A stretch of DNA of 18,126 nt from the NCBI GenBank assembly GCA_002449585.1, contig DJXD01000024.1:1-18126 (forward strand), written 5' to 3'. This DNA is from Ruminococcus sp. UBA7013. GTDB lineage: Bacteria; Bacillota; Clostridia; Oscillospirales; Ruminococcaceae. Positions 9,649-17,073 of this stretch are shown one piece after another (position 1 is the first letter of the stretch; every line of letters begins with the position of its first letter). A program made the translations under genes and the position numbers. The notes beneath the pieces are model-generated. The model was not told where the DNA came from. It did not search any database and saw only the letters and a program-made list of their open reading frames with translations.

Positions 9649-12006
9649 TCAAGTCTGTTCAGAAAGATACAGGCTGGCTCTACTCTGGATCATATCAGCA
9701 GCGGCTTGTGAGGTCTGATCTCCTGCAAAATATTTTGATGCTTCTTCATAGACAATATTATAGACTTGTTCATTGTAATAGCTGGATTCTGTCACAGATT
9801 CAAGATAGGCCTTAATCTTGTCAACATCTTCCTGAGTGGGTGTAGGAACAGTTATTTCTTCTTCTCCACGGTAGAATGTATAGGGAACTTCTACTTCATT
9901 CCCTTCTTCATCAATATAAGTATCGGGCTTGATAGCTTTTTCAGCTATTTTATCAAAGGCTTCCCGGCGTACTGGCAGAGACCAGGAAAGTTCTTCTTGC
10001 GCTTCTTCTGTCAGGAGACTTTTACAGAAATCCCATGCCTGTGACTGATATGCAGAATTAGAAGCGATTGCAATGGTGAAATTCGGGTTGATTCTTCCGC
10101 CATTGCTGTTTTCGCTGGCTGTCGGATAACCTACGAGCGTGACATCTTCTTTGTCAAAATAAGTAGCTCTTTCCATAAGCATATTTTTGACATCAGAAAT
10201 ATATACAGGCCGGAATAATACTTTATCATTCAGATATTGATAATTTTGATCCATCCAATATTGATTCCACTGTTCATCTGTCCAATCATTACGATCCATG
10301 TCAATGTCTTCTGATTTAGGATAAGTATTACATAATTCCAGAAGCTCCACAAATTCTGGTGAATCGAAATGACATGTTCCCGTGCTAACATCAATAAAGC
10401 TGTTGAGATTGCTTGTACAAAGCTGTGATAATGCACTATCTTTTGACATTTCTTCAAATGCTTTCATATCGCCCGGCAGATTTTTCATCAGATCTGTGAA
10501 TTCTGAAAGAGAAAGACCGCTTTTTCCATCAACATGTTTCGTTTTCGCTTCCAGGGTCTGGATATAGAAAGAAAAGCCCATTCTATAAAGTTTATCGCCA
10601 TATCTCAGAGAATCAAAGAAATTCATGAAATATTCATCCGGATTCAGTTCACTGATTTTTTCACTCAGATCCATAAACAGGCCTTTATTGGCATAACTTT
10701 CATAAGGCAGTCCGCTCAGATTGATAATATCCGCCATGATACCTGAGGTCATATCATTTTCAAATTTTGTCTGACCAGCTTCATAATCTTCTTCTGTATT
10801 GAACTGATCATAATTCATGACACCAATTCTATATTCTGAATTGGTTCTATTGAATTCATTGATTGCTTTTGACAGGTCAGAAGAAATATACAACGTTGCC
10901 AATGTGATCAGCTGGACATTTTTCAATTCTTCTGGATCACGTTCTTTCAGTATCCAGATTTCTGATGTTAGCTCATCATGGGAATAATCATTGCTGATCA
11001 TTATGAATCTGCCGTCATTGAGTTGAAGCACATTTCCGACAGAATCGCCCATGAAATCCGAATTGATCCAGTTAATGGCTTCTTCACAAGTACCTGTTTC
11101 CAGATTTACGCCATAAGCGGCAGTAGCATTACAAAGATAAATATCATAGCCGGATTTTCCTGCAAAGGAGACATTAAACCATTGCGGAGCATCTTTGATT
11201 TCGATTTTATTCAAAGTTCCGGTTTCAGGATCAACCGTTCCATAGCACCCTTTCCAGTCAATGTCCTGATAATTGACAATCAGTTTTCCATCTTTGCCCA
11301 GGAACATATTTTCAATATATTGAAAATCGCCTGTCACTTCGCCTTTTTGATGAAAATCTTTGTCATAAATCAAAAGCTTTTCTGAACCTGTCATAGTATC
11401 CACAACGATGGTAAAAATATTTCCTTGCCCATCTATGAGAATTCTTTGAAAGCTGTTTTCTTCTGAGCTAAGCACTTCGCTCATATCTTTAGTTTCAATC
11501 AGATTCAGATCTGCATCATAAGTTTCCATTGTATAGCCCAGATCAGAATAGGGATTTTCTTCATCTTCTTCATTCCAGGAATAGGCACAATAGAGAAATA
11601 CAGGGTGCTGCTCTGCATCTACAAAAGATGATACAATATAATAATCTGTATTTTCTTCGAGTGTGGAGGGATAATTGAGTTGTACAGGCTGGCTTGATCC
11701 ATCATTTGTATGATATAAATACATGACAGTTTCACCTTTATCAGCTGTATATCCTGAGAATAAGATATTATCACCGAATTCCGTCATTGTATTGAAGCGG
11801 ACATTTTCAGCACCATCAATTGTAATTTTTTCAGAAGAATAGGAATGATCAAGAGAAACATTCAAAGCGGAGCTTGTTTTTCCGGATTTTTTTCCAGAGT
11901 TATCGCCACTGGAATTTTTGTTATCAGCAGTTTCTTTCGTGCATCCGACAGCGGAAGCAAATAATAACATCGCTGTCAGAAAAGCGGCTGTTCTTTTGCA
12001 TTTCAT
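9649..12006 (-). CDS. Large solute-binding lipoprotein with propeller-like N-terminal region
   Basis: The 785-residue protein begins with a lipoprotein signal peptide whose lipobox S-A-V-G-C puts the lipidated Cys at residue 22. A Ser/Gly/Lys/Asn tether follows. Residues about 50-360 are beta-rich with repeating turn motifs (D-G-Q-G-N, G-K-D-G-K, L-N-D-G-R), as in a beta-propeller. From about 361 the protein resembles a family 1 extracellular solute-binding protein: A-I-N-E-F-N near the start, D-I-I-N-L-S-G-L-P, and late in the chain T-I-A-I-A-S-N-S-A followed by S-L-P-V-R-R-E-A-F. I chose the ATG at 12004-12006 because AGGAGG lies 8 nt upstream. An upstream ATG at 12087 overlaps the -35 box and precedes the predicted transcript start. 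No permease or ATPase gene is adjacent. Position between two pectin enzymes suggests a sugar ligand, but the ligand cannot be read from the sequence. Confidence 0.8.
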   Translation of the reverse strand: MKCKRTAAFLTAMLLFASAVGCTKETADNKNSSGDNSGKKSGKTSSALNVSLDHSYSSEKITIDGAENVRFNTMTEFGDNILFSGYTADKGETVMYLYHTNDGSSQPVQLNYPSTLEENTDYYIVSSFVDAEQHPVFLYCAYSWNEEDEENPYSDLGYTMETYDADLNLIETKDMSEVLSSEENSFQRILIDGQGNIFTIVVDTMTGSEKLLIYDKDFHQKGEVTGDFQYIENMFLGKDGKLIVNYQDIDWKGCYGTVDPETGTLNKIEIKDAPQWFNVSFAGKSGYDIYLCNATAAYGVNLETGTCEEAINWINSDFMGDSVGNVLQLNDGRFIMISNDYSHDELTSEIWILKERDPEELKNVQLITLATLYISSDLSKAINEFNRTNSEYRIGVMNYDQFNTEEDYEAGQTKFENDMTSGIMADIINLSGLPYESYANKGLFMDLSEKISELNPDEYFMNFFDSLRYGDKLYRMGFSFYIQTLEAKTKHVDGKSGLSLSEFTDLMKNLPGDMKAFEEMSKDSALSQLCTSNLNSFIDVSTGTCHFDSPEFVELLELCNTYPKSEDIDMDRNDWTDEQWNQYWMDQNYQYLNDKVLFRPVYISDVKNMLMERATYFDKEDVTLVGYPTASENSNGGRINPNFTIAIASNSAYQSQAWDFCKSLLTEEAQEELSWSLPVRREAFDKIAEKAIKPDTYIDEEGNEVEVPYTFYRGEEEITVPTPTQEDVDKIKAYLESVTESSYYNEQVYNIVYEEASKYFAGDQTSQAAADMIQSRASLYLSEQT

Positions 12007-12058
12007 GTTAAAAACCTCCTGTGAATTCAGGTGTACTATCAAGTTTAATACAGTTATC

Positions 12059-12087
12059 AGTATAGCACACTTATGTATATTTGTCAA
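12059..12087 (-). promoter_or_regulatory. Promoter of the solute-binding lipoprotein gene
   Basis: On the minus strand, TTGACA (12082-12087) is followed after 17 bp by TATACT (12059-12064), with an extended -10 TGC directly before it. The predicted start near 12052 gives a leader of about 46 nt ending in AGGAGG. This fixes the translation start at 12006. Confidence 0.87.
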
Positions 12088-12273
12088 GACAGTTTACAGA
12101 TTTGTCATCAATCTTAAACAAAGCTTAACATTTGCCTTTAATTATAAAACAATTTAATAGGGAAAAAGCTGACATGATTTTTTAAATTTCAGCAATCTGC
12201 ATAAAAAATAAAATTTATATATGTGAATTATATCCAAAAATATTTATTTAAAAAATTTAATTTATTAAAATGC

Positions 12274-12302
12274 TTGACAAAATGCGGAGAATTATATATA
12301 AT
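12274..12302 (+). promoter_or_regulatory. Promoter of the PL11 rhamnogalacturonan lyase gene
   Basis: Consensus TTGACA (12274-12279) is separated by 17 bp from TATAAT (12297-12302). Transcription should begin near 12309. The leader is about 48 nt and contains AAGGAGA (12343-12349) before the ATG at 12357. The promoter overlaps an in-frame upstream ATG at 12270, which therefore cannot be the start. Confidence 0.9.
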
Positions 12303-12356
12303 AGAAATAATCATAATCGTTTAATAAAAAGATTTATCAGAAAAGGAGAACAGCCC

Positions 12357-15300
12357 ATGAAAAAGATAAAAGCATTTCTTGCTGCTGTCATGATGCTTGC
12401 CGCTGTTCCTGCATCGCAGGGATTCAGCCCAATGCAGGCCGCAGCAGCAGATAATCTGAATGGCTATTATGTCATCCGCAACGTTAACAGCGGTATGTAT
12501 CTGAGTATCAATGCAGAACAAAACTCTACACCGACAAATGTTATTCAGAACAGCCTGACCAAAGCAGATTATTCTAATACATGGAAATTAGAAGTCAATT
12601 CTGATGGCTATTATCAAATTCTGGATTCTACTACACAAATGGCTCTCACACTCGCCAGCACCGGGAATAATATCAATGTTGATACTGCCAAGGGTACTGA
12701 TAATCAGCTTTATAATCTTTCTGCCAATACTGATGGTAGTTTCAAGCTTGTGATCAAATCGACCGGAAAGGCTGTAGAAGTCATTAATGCAGAAACAACA
12801 GCCGGCGCAAATGTCCAGCAATGGGAAATCAATGGCGCAAACTGTCAGGATTGGGAATTGATTCCGGTTTCTTATCTGGAAAGATCCGCCAAAGAAACAA
12901 AAGTAAAAGTCACTGGTGAGGATTATATCCCCGGCGATGTCAATAAAGATAATAAAGTCAATATCTATGATCTGATTCTTGCGAAAAAAGCCCTTATTTC
13001 CGGAAAAGCAACTGACAGCCAGAAGCTCGCCGCCAATGTCACCGGAGATGGAAAATTTTCCGTCAAAGATATTGTTGAGCTGAATTATTTTTTACTGACA
13101 GGAAAATCAAGATTTGTAAAACAGAATACGGATTCTGAAAGACGCTATGCCGGCATTGACAGCGAATTTACACAGGGTTATGTAGAAGATACAAATGCAG
13201 GATTTACAGAATCTGCTTATCTGAATCTCTATAATGAAGCTGGGACAACAGCTGTCTGGAATGTTTCTGCCGGATCGGATGGGATCTATGCATTAACGGT
13301 TCGCTATGCCAATGGCGGAACTGCTGATAGATCTGTTGCTGTCACGATCAATAATCAGATTGTATATTATACGCTTCAGGGCAAGACAACAGGCGCATGG
13401 ACAACATGGCAGGAAGAAACGATTTATATCCCGTTGACTGCTGGATTGAATTCTCTGACATTCACATCTATGACGGCTGACGGTGCAGCCAATATTGATT
13501 ATATCTCTCTTACAAGTACCAAAGAAAAAGAGAGTCCTTCTCAGCCTATCGCTCCGATCAAAGGCACGCCTTTAGATATTAATGCAAATAATAAGAAGGG
13601 TGTCGGTATTCAGATGGAATATCTGAACAGAGGTGTATCCGCCGCCAAAACTTCCTCAGGTATGCTTGTCAGCTGGCGTAATCTCGCTACTGATAATGAT
13701 GATACTTATTTTAAGCTTTATAAAAATGGTGAATTTGTTGCACAGATCAACGCCGGTGAGCCTACAAATTATCATATCGACGGCGGCACAGCAGATGATC
13801 TCTATACAATTGATACCTTTGTTGGCACAACTATGACAGAATTCGCTAATGTTGCAACTATATTCGGCACAATGAACAGCGATAAGCATGGCGCATATTT
13901 TGATATTGCCACGAAAAAGCCTGCGGATCAGACCATGCCCGATGGTACAACATGCACTTATACAGAAAATGATTGCTCTGTTGGTGATATTGATGGTGAT
14001 GGTCAATATGAAATCTTTGTCAAATGGGATCCGGATAACTCAAAGGACAATTCACAGGACGGATATACAGGAACAACTTATTTTGATTGCTATCGTCTAG
14101 ATGGTACTTTAGTATGGCGAATTGATTTAGGAAAAAATATTCGTTCTGGTGCGCATTATACACAGTTCCTTGTTTATGATTTTGATGGTGATGGCAAATG
14201 TGAATTAGTCTGCAAAACGGCTGACGGCACTGTTGATGGTCAAGGCAATGTTATTGGCGACAAGAACGCTGATTATCGTTCTACTTATTATAGAGCATCT
14301 AAAAAATCTTATGTGATAGGTAAGATTCTGGAAGGGCCTGAATATTTGACATTGTTTGACGGTGCAACCGGAAAAGCACTTGATACTGTTGATTATGAAC
14401 CGGGTAGAGGCGATATCACTGCATGGGGCGATGATTATGGCAACCGTGTTGATAGATTTACCGCCTGTGTGGCCTATCTTGATGGTGAACATGCAAGCGC
14501 AGTATTCGGCAGAGGATATTATACAAGAATGGCTGTTGCCGCTTGGGATGTCAAGAATGGCAAGCTTTCAAAGCGTTGGGTATGGGATACTGGTCATAAT
14601 GTTTCTGCTGTCGGCTATGGTGACGGAAATCATCATGAGCTTGCCGCTGATGTGGATGGCGATGGAAAACAGGAAGTGATCTGCGGCTCTGTTGTGATTG
14701 ATGATAATGGCAAAGTACTGTATACTGACAGCCTTGCACATGGTGATGCCATTCATATTGGTGATTTTGTTCCTTCTAATCCGGGGCTTGAAATCTTCCA
14801 GTGTCTCGAAGATGCAACACATCCGAATGGAACGGTTGTCAATTATGGTACAATTCTGCGTGATGGCAAAACTGGAAAAACGCTCTTCCGTGAAACAGCT
14901 GGAGGAGATACAGGCAGATGCTTGGCTGATAACCTGATCCCTGGCAATGATGGTGCTGAAATGGTTGGTTCTCATAATAGTATTCTGTATGATTGCACAA
15001 CCGGTAAACAAATGGTTGATGCTTCCGGCAATGGCATGACATTCGGCAGTATCACCAAATGGGGGCAGAACTCTGTTGTATACTGGACGAATGTTCTTGA
15101 AAGAGCTGTTCTTGATAGAACTATGGTAGATCAGTATGGACAGGGAAGAGCATTCTCCGGTGATGGTGTTACTTATAATAATGCATCCAAATCCAATGTC
15201 TGCCTGACATGTGATCTCATGGGCGACTGGAGGGAAGAAATGATTTTCCGCAAATCTGATGGCGGTCTGAGAGTCTTCACAACGACTTACAGCACAGAAT

Positions 15301-15455
15301 ATAATGTTTATAGCCTGATGCATAATCCACAGTATCGTGTACAGGTAGCGGCGCAAAATAATGGTTACAATCAGCCGCCGCATACAGATTATTTCCTTGG
15401 TACTGGTTATGATCTTCCTACAAAACCGACAGTTTATAATTTCAAAGCTGAATAA
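12357..15455 (+). CDS. Rhamnogalacturonan lyase (PL11) with ricin-type, internal dockerin and CBM35-like modules
   Basis: The 1032-residue secreted enzyme is predicted to cleave the rhamnogalacturonan-I backbone by beta-elimination. The signal peptide ends near residue 31. A ricin-type CBM13-like module covers 34-171 (Q-Q-W, C-Q-D-W). A dockerin follows at 193-250, with loop 1 D194, N196, D198, N202, D205 and a degenerate loop 2 N227, T229, D231, S235, D238. Residues about 258-388 resemble CBM35 (Y-V-E-D-T-N-A-G-F-T-E-S, D-Y-I-S-L). The PL11 domain spans 400-1032: the R-G-V-S-A opening and V-S-W-R, calcium-type loops D-I-D-G-D-G, D-F-D-G-D-G and D-V-D-G-D-G, and G-R-G-Y-Y-T-R near 718-724. 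It lacks the usual C-terminal dockerin. Endo or exo action is not decided by what I can see. The start follows the promoter and ribosome binding site; the longer frame to 12270 is rejected. Confidence 0.92.
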   Translation: MKKIKAFLAAVMMLAAVPASQGFSPMQAAAADNLNGYYVIRNVNSGMYLSINAEQNSTPTNVIQNSLTKADYSNTWKLEVNSDGYYQILDSTTQMALTLASTGNNINVDTAKGTDNQLYNLSANTDGSFKLVIKSTGKAVEVINAETTAGANVQQWEINGANCQDWELIPVSYLERSAKETKVKVTGEDYIPGDVNKDNKVNIYDLILAKKALISGKATDSQKLAANVTGDGKFSVKDIVELNYFLLTGKSRFVKQNTDSERRYAGIDSEFTQGYVEDTNAGFTESAYLNLYNEAGTTAVWNVSAGSDGIYALTVRYANGGTADRSVAVTINNQIVYYTLQGKTTGAWTTWQEETIYIPLTAGLNSLTFTSMTADGAANIDYISLTSTKEKESPSQPIAPIKGTPLDINANNKKGVGIQMEYLNRGVSAAKTSSGMLVSWRNLATDNDDTYFKLYKNGEFVAQINAGEPTNYHIDGGTADDLYTIDTFVGTTMTEFANVATIFGTMNSDKHGAYFDIATKKPADQTMPDGTTCTYTENDCSVGDIDGDGQYEIFVKWDPDNSKDNSQDGYTGTTYFDCYRLDGTLVWRIDLGKNIRSGAHYTQFLVYDFDGDGKCELVCKTADGTVDGQGNVIGDKNADYRSTYYRASKKSYVIGKILEGPEYLTLFDGATGKALDTVDYEPGRGDITAWGDDYGNRVDRFTACVAYLDGEHASAVFGRGYYTRMAVAAWDVKNGKLSKRWVWDTGHNVSAVGYGDGNHHELAADVDGDGKQEVICGSVVIDDNGKVLYTDSLAHGDAIHIGDFVPSNPGLEIFQCLEDATHPNGTVVNYGTILRDGKTGKTLFRETAGGDTGRCLADNLIPGNDGAEMVGSHNSILYDCTTGKQMVDASGNGMTFGSITKWGQNSVVYWTNVLERAVLDRTMVDQYGQGRAFSGDGVTYNNASKSNVCLTCDLMGDWREEMIFRKSDGGLRVFTTTYSTEYNVYSLMHNPQYRVQVAAQNNGYNQPPHTDYFLGTGYDLPTKPTVYNFKAE

Positions 15456-15466
15456 TGCAAAAAAAT

Positions 15467-15499
15467 TCCCGTCTGTGCTGGTGCATGGACGGGATTTTT
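15467..15499 (+). terminator. Rho-independent terminator after the PL11 gene
   Basis: TCCCGTCTGTGC (15467-15478) pairs with GCATGGACGGGA (15483-15494), allowing two G-T wobbles, around a TGGT tetraloop. Five T follow. The hairpin begins 11 nt after the stop codon. Confidence 0.88.
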
Positions 15500-15513
15500 A
15501 AATGAATTTCCTA

Positions 15514-15542
15514 TTGCAAAGATGAGGAAAATATGCTATAAT
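15514..15542 (+). promoter_or_regulatory. Promoter of the GT4-GH13 operon
   Basis: TTGCAA (15514-15519) lies 17 bp from TATAAT (15537-15542), with an extended -10 TGC. The leader is about 34 nt and carries AAGGAGG (15569-15575) 7 nt before the ATG at 15583. Confidence 0.82.
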
Positions 15543-15582
15543 AAATTATGATGTTTCTGGTTTATTTGAAGGAGGAATTGCA

Positions 15583-17073
15583 ATGAAAGTATGTTTATTA
15601 AACGACTCATTTCCGCCTGTGATTGATGGAGTAGCTACAGCTGTTACAAATTATGCTACAATCATGACAGAATCGGGAAGAGCAAACGTTCTTGTCGGAA
15701 CACCAAGATACCCCGATGCAGATTATTCAAAATATCCTTATCAGATTGTGCCTTATCAGAGTTTTGATACACCAGATATTGCAGATGGTTATCGGGCTGG
15801 GAATCCTTTGGCAATCAAGGAAATCAATGAAATGGCACAGTTCCAGCCGGATTTGATTCATGTGCATTGTCCGGCAGCATCGGCAGTTGTAGGCAGGATT
15901 CTTCGGAATGAAACAAATGCACCGATTGTATTTACTTATCATACAAAATATGATATTGATATTGCCCGTGCGATCAAGTCAAAGCATATTCAGAAAGAAG
16001 TCATCAAAGCAATGATTGCTAATATTTCAGCAAGTGATGAAGTTTGGACGGTCAGCCAGGGAGCTGGAGACAGTCTTCACGCTTTGGGCTATGAGGGAGA
16101 AATCCGTGTGGTTTCTAATGGTGTTGATTTTGCAAAAGGCCGTGCGGAAAATGCATTGATCACAGAGGCAACCAAAGATTTTGATCTTCCGGAAGGAGTA
16201 CCTGTATTTTTATTTGTCGGCAGAATTATTAAATATAAAGGCTTGCCATTGATTCTGGATGCAATGCGGCGGCTTTCTGAACAGGGTATGAATTATCGTA
16301 TGATATTTATTGGCTCTGGCGTGGATGCCCCTGAACTTCAGCAGACTATCAGAGAAAATCATATATCACTGGACATTCGTCAGGAAGACGGACAAATCAC
16401 GCATGAAGCCGGAACACTTCCCGGAAAGATTATTTTTACAGGGGCAATCTATGACAGAAATATGCTAAGAGCATGGAATACTAGAGCGGATTTATTTATT
16501 TTTCCATCTACATATGATACAAATGGCATTGTGGTAAGGGAAGCGGCCGCTTGTGGATTAGCCAGTGTCCTGATTCAGGGATCTTGTGCGGCCGAGGGAA
16601 TTACACATGCAAGAAATGGTTATCTTGTTGAAGAAACAGGAAAATCCATAGCTGCACTGCTGGCAGAAGTCGCTCCGCATCCAGAACAGATGCACAGGGT
16701 AGGTCAGTGTGCTATGGATGAAATCTATATTTCATGGGAAGATAGTGTAATGAGAGCAGTAGACCGCTATCAGATGATATTAGAAATGAAACATGCCGGG
16801 ACACTGAAACCCAGAAGAAATGGAAAATCAGATAAATTCCTCAGCATGACAGCGGATGTGATGACAGGGCTTTATGATATTTTCCATGCGCCGGAAACCT
16901 TCCGGCATGGGATGCTGGAGAATTTCGCAGAAGCAGAAAAGCATTTTTCTGAAAAGAAATCTTCTTTACGGAATAATCTGCATGAAATTCATCAGGAAAT
17001 CAAAGAAAAGAAACAAGAATGGAAAGAAGAGCTGGGGGAAACATGGACAAAACTGAATGGTTCAAAGAAATGA
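15583..17073 (+). CDS. GT4-family glycosyltransferase with charged C-terminal tail
   Basis: The 496-residue protein has the GT-B fold of GT4 retaining transferases. The N-terminal domain opens with D-S-F-P-P-V-I-D-G-V-A-T (8-19) and has H-V-H (93-95) and T-Y-H-T-K (118-122). The nucleotide-sugar domain has F-V-G-R-I-I-K-Y-K-G (211-220). The usual E-X7-E motif reads D312-X7-E320 (S-T-Y-D-T-N-G-I-V-V-R-E), with Asp for the first Glu. No signal peptide or membrane span is present. Residues about 405-496 are an added, highly charged, largely helical tail (K-E-K-K-Q-E-W-K-E-E-L) not needed for the GT-B fold. The N-terminal pattern resembles glycolipid synthases of Firmicutes (diacylglycerol glucosyltransferases), but the acceptor is unknown. 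The GH13 gene overlaps its last 31 nt in another frame. Confidence 0.85.
   Translation: MKVCLLNDSFPPVIDGVATAVTNYATIMTESGRANVLVGTPRYPDADYSKYPYQIVPYQSFDTPDIADGYRAGNPLAIKEINEMAQFQPDLIHVHCPAASAVVGRILRNETNAPIVFTYHTKYDIDIARAIKSKHIQKEVIKAMIANISASDEVWTVSQGAGDSLHALGYEGEIRVVSNGVDFAKGRAENALITEATKDFDLPEGVPVFLFVGRIIKYKGLPLILDAMRRLSEQGMNYRMIFIGSGVDAPELQQTIRENHISLDIRQEDGQITHEAGTLPGKIIFTGAIYDRNMLRAWNTRADLFIFPSTYDTNGIVVREAAACGLASVLIQGSCAAEGITHARNGYLVEETGKSIAALLAEVAPHPEQMHRVGQCAMDEIYISWEDSVMRAVDRYQMILEMKHAGTLKPRRNGKSDKFLSMTADVMTGLYDIFHAPETFRHGMLENFAEAEKHFSEKKSSLRNNLHEIHQEIKEKKQEWKEELGETWTKLNGSKK

Larger units (their letters stand above)
12007..12356. other. Divergent intergenic region between the lipoprotein and PL11 genes
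   Basis: These 350 bp hold the two divergent promoters described separately. The central stretch (about 12130-12270) is extremely AT-rich and shows no gene, RNA or clear operator. TACTATCA (12034-12041) and TATCAGTAT (12055-12063) flank the lipoprotein start site and overlap its -10. Confidence 0.8.

Noticed and set aside
12007..12087. Upstream in-frame ATG extending the lipoprotein by 27 residues
   Set aside because: It overlaps the -35 box of the gene's own promoter. The ATG at 12006 has AGGAGG and starts a standard lipoprotein signal peptide.
3902..12233. TGTGAAWW near the GH9 (3902), GH43 (6740) and PL11 (12222) promoters as a Crp-like site
   Set aside because: The positions relative to the promoters differ (upstream of the -35, in the spacer, and 41 bp upstream), no palindromic second half is present, and the background is very AT-rich.
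12270..12356. Upstream in-frame ATG extending the PL11 protein by 29 residues
   Set aside because: It lies before the -35/-10 promoter at 12274-12302, would hide the signal peptide, and has no ribosome binding site. The ATG at 12357 has AAGGAGA and a clean signal peptide.
14002..14672. D-x-D-G-D-G motifs in the PL11 domain as extra dockerin repeats
   Set aside because: They are single calcium-type loops spread along the catalytic propeller, without the paired helix-loop-helix arrangement of a dockerin. The D-P-D-G-D-G loop in GH9 (near residue 115) is rejected for the same reason.
14568..15383. Long minus-strand open frame of 271 codons inside the PL11 gene
   Set aside because: It lies wholly opposite a well-supported catalytic domain and has no ribosome binding site or recognisable domain; it is a shadow of the codon pattern.
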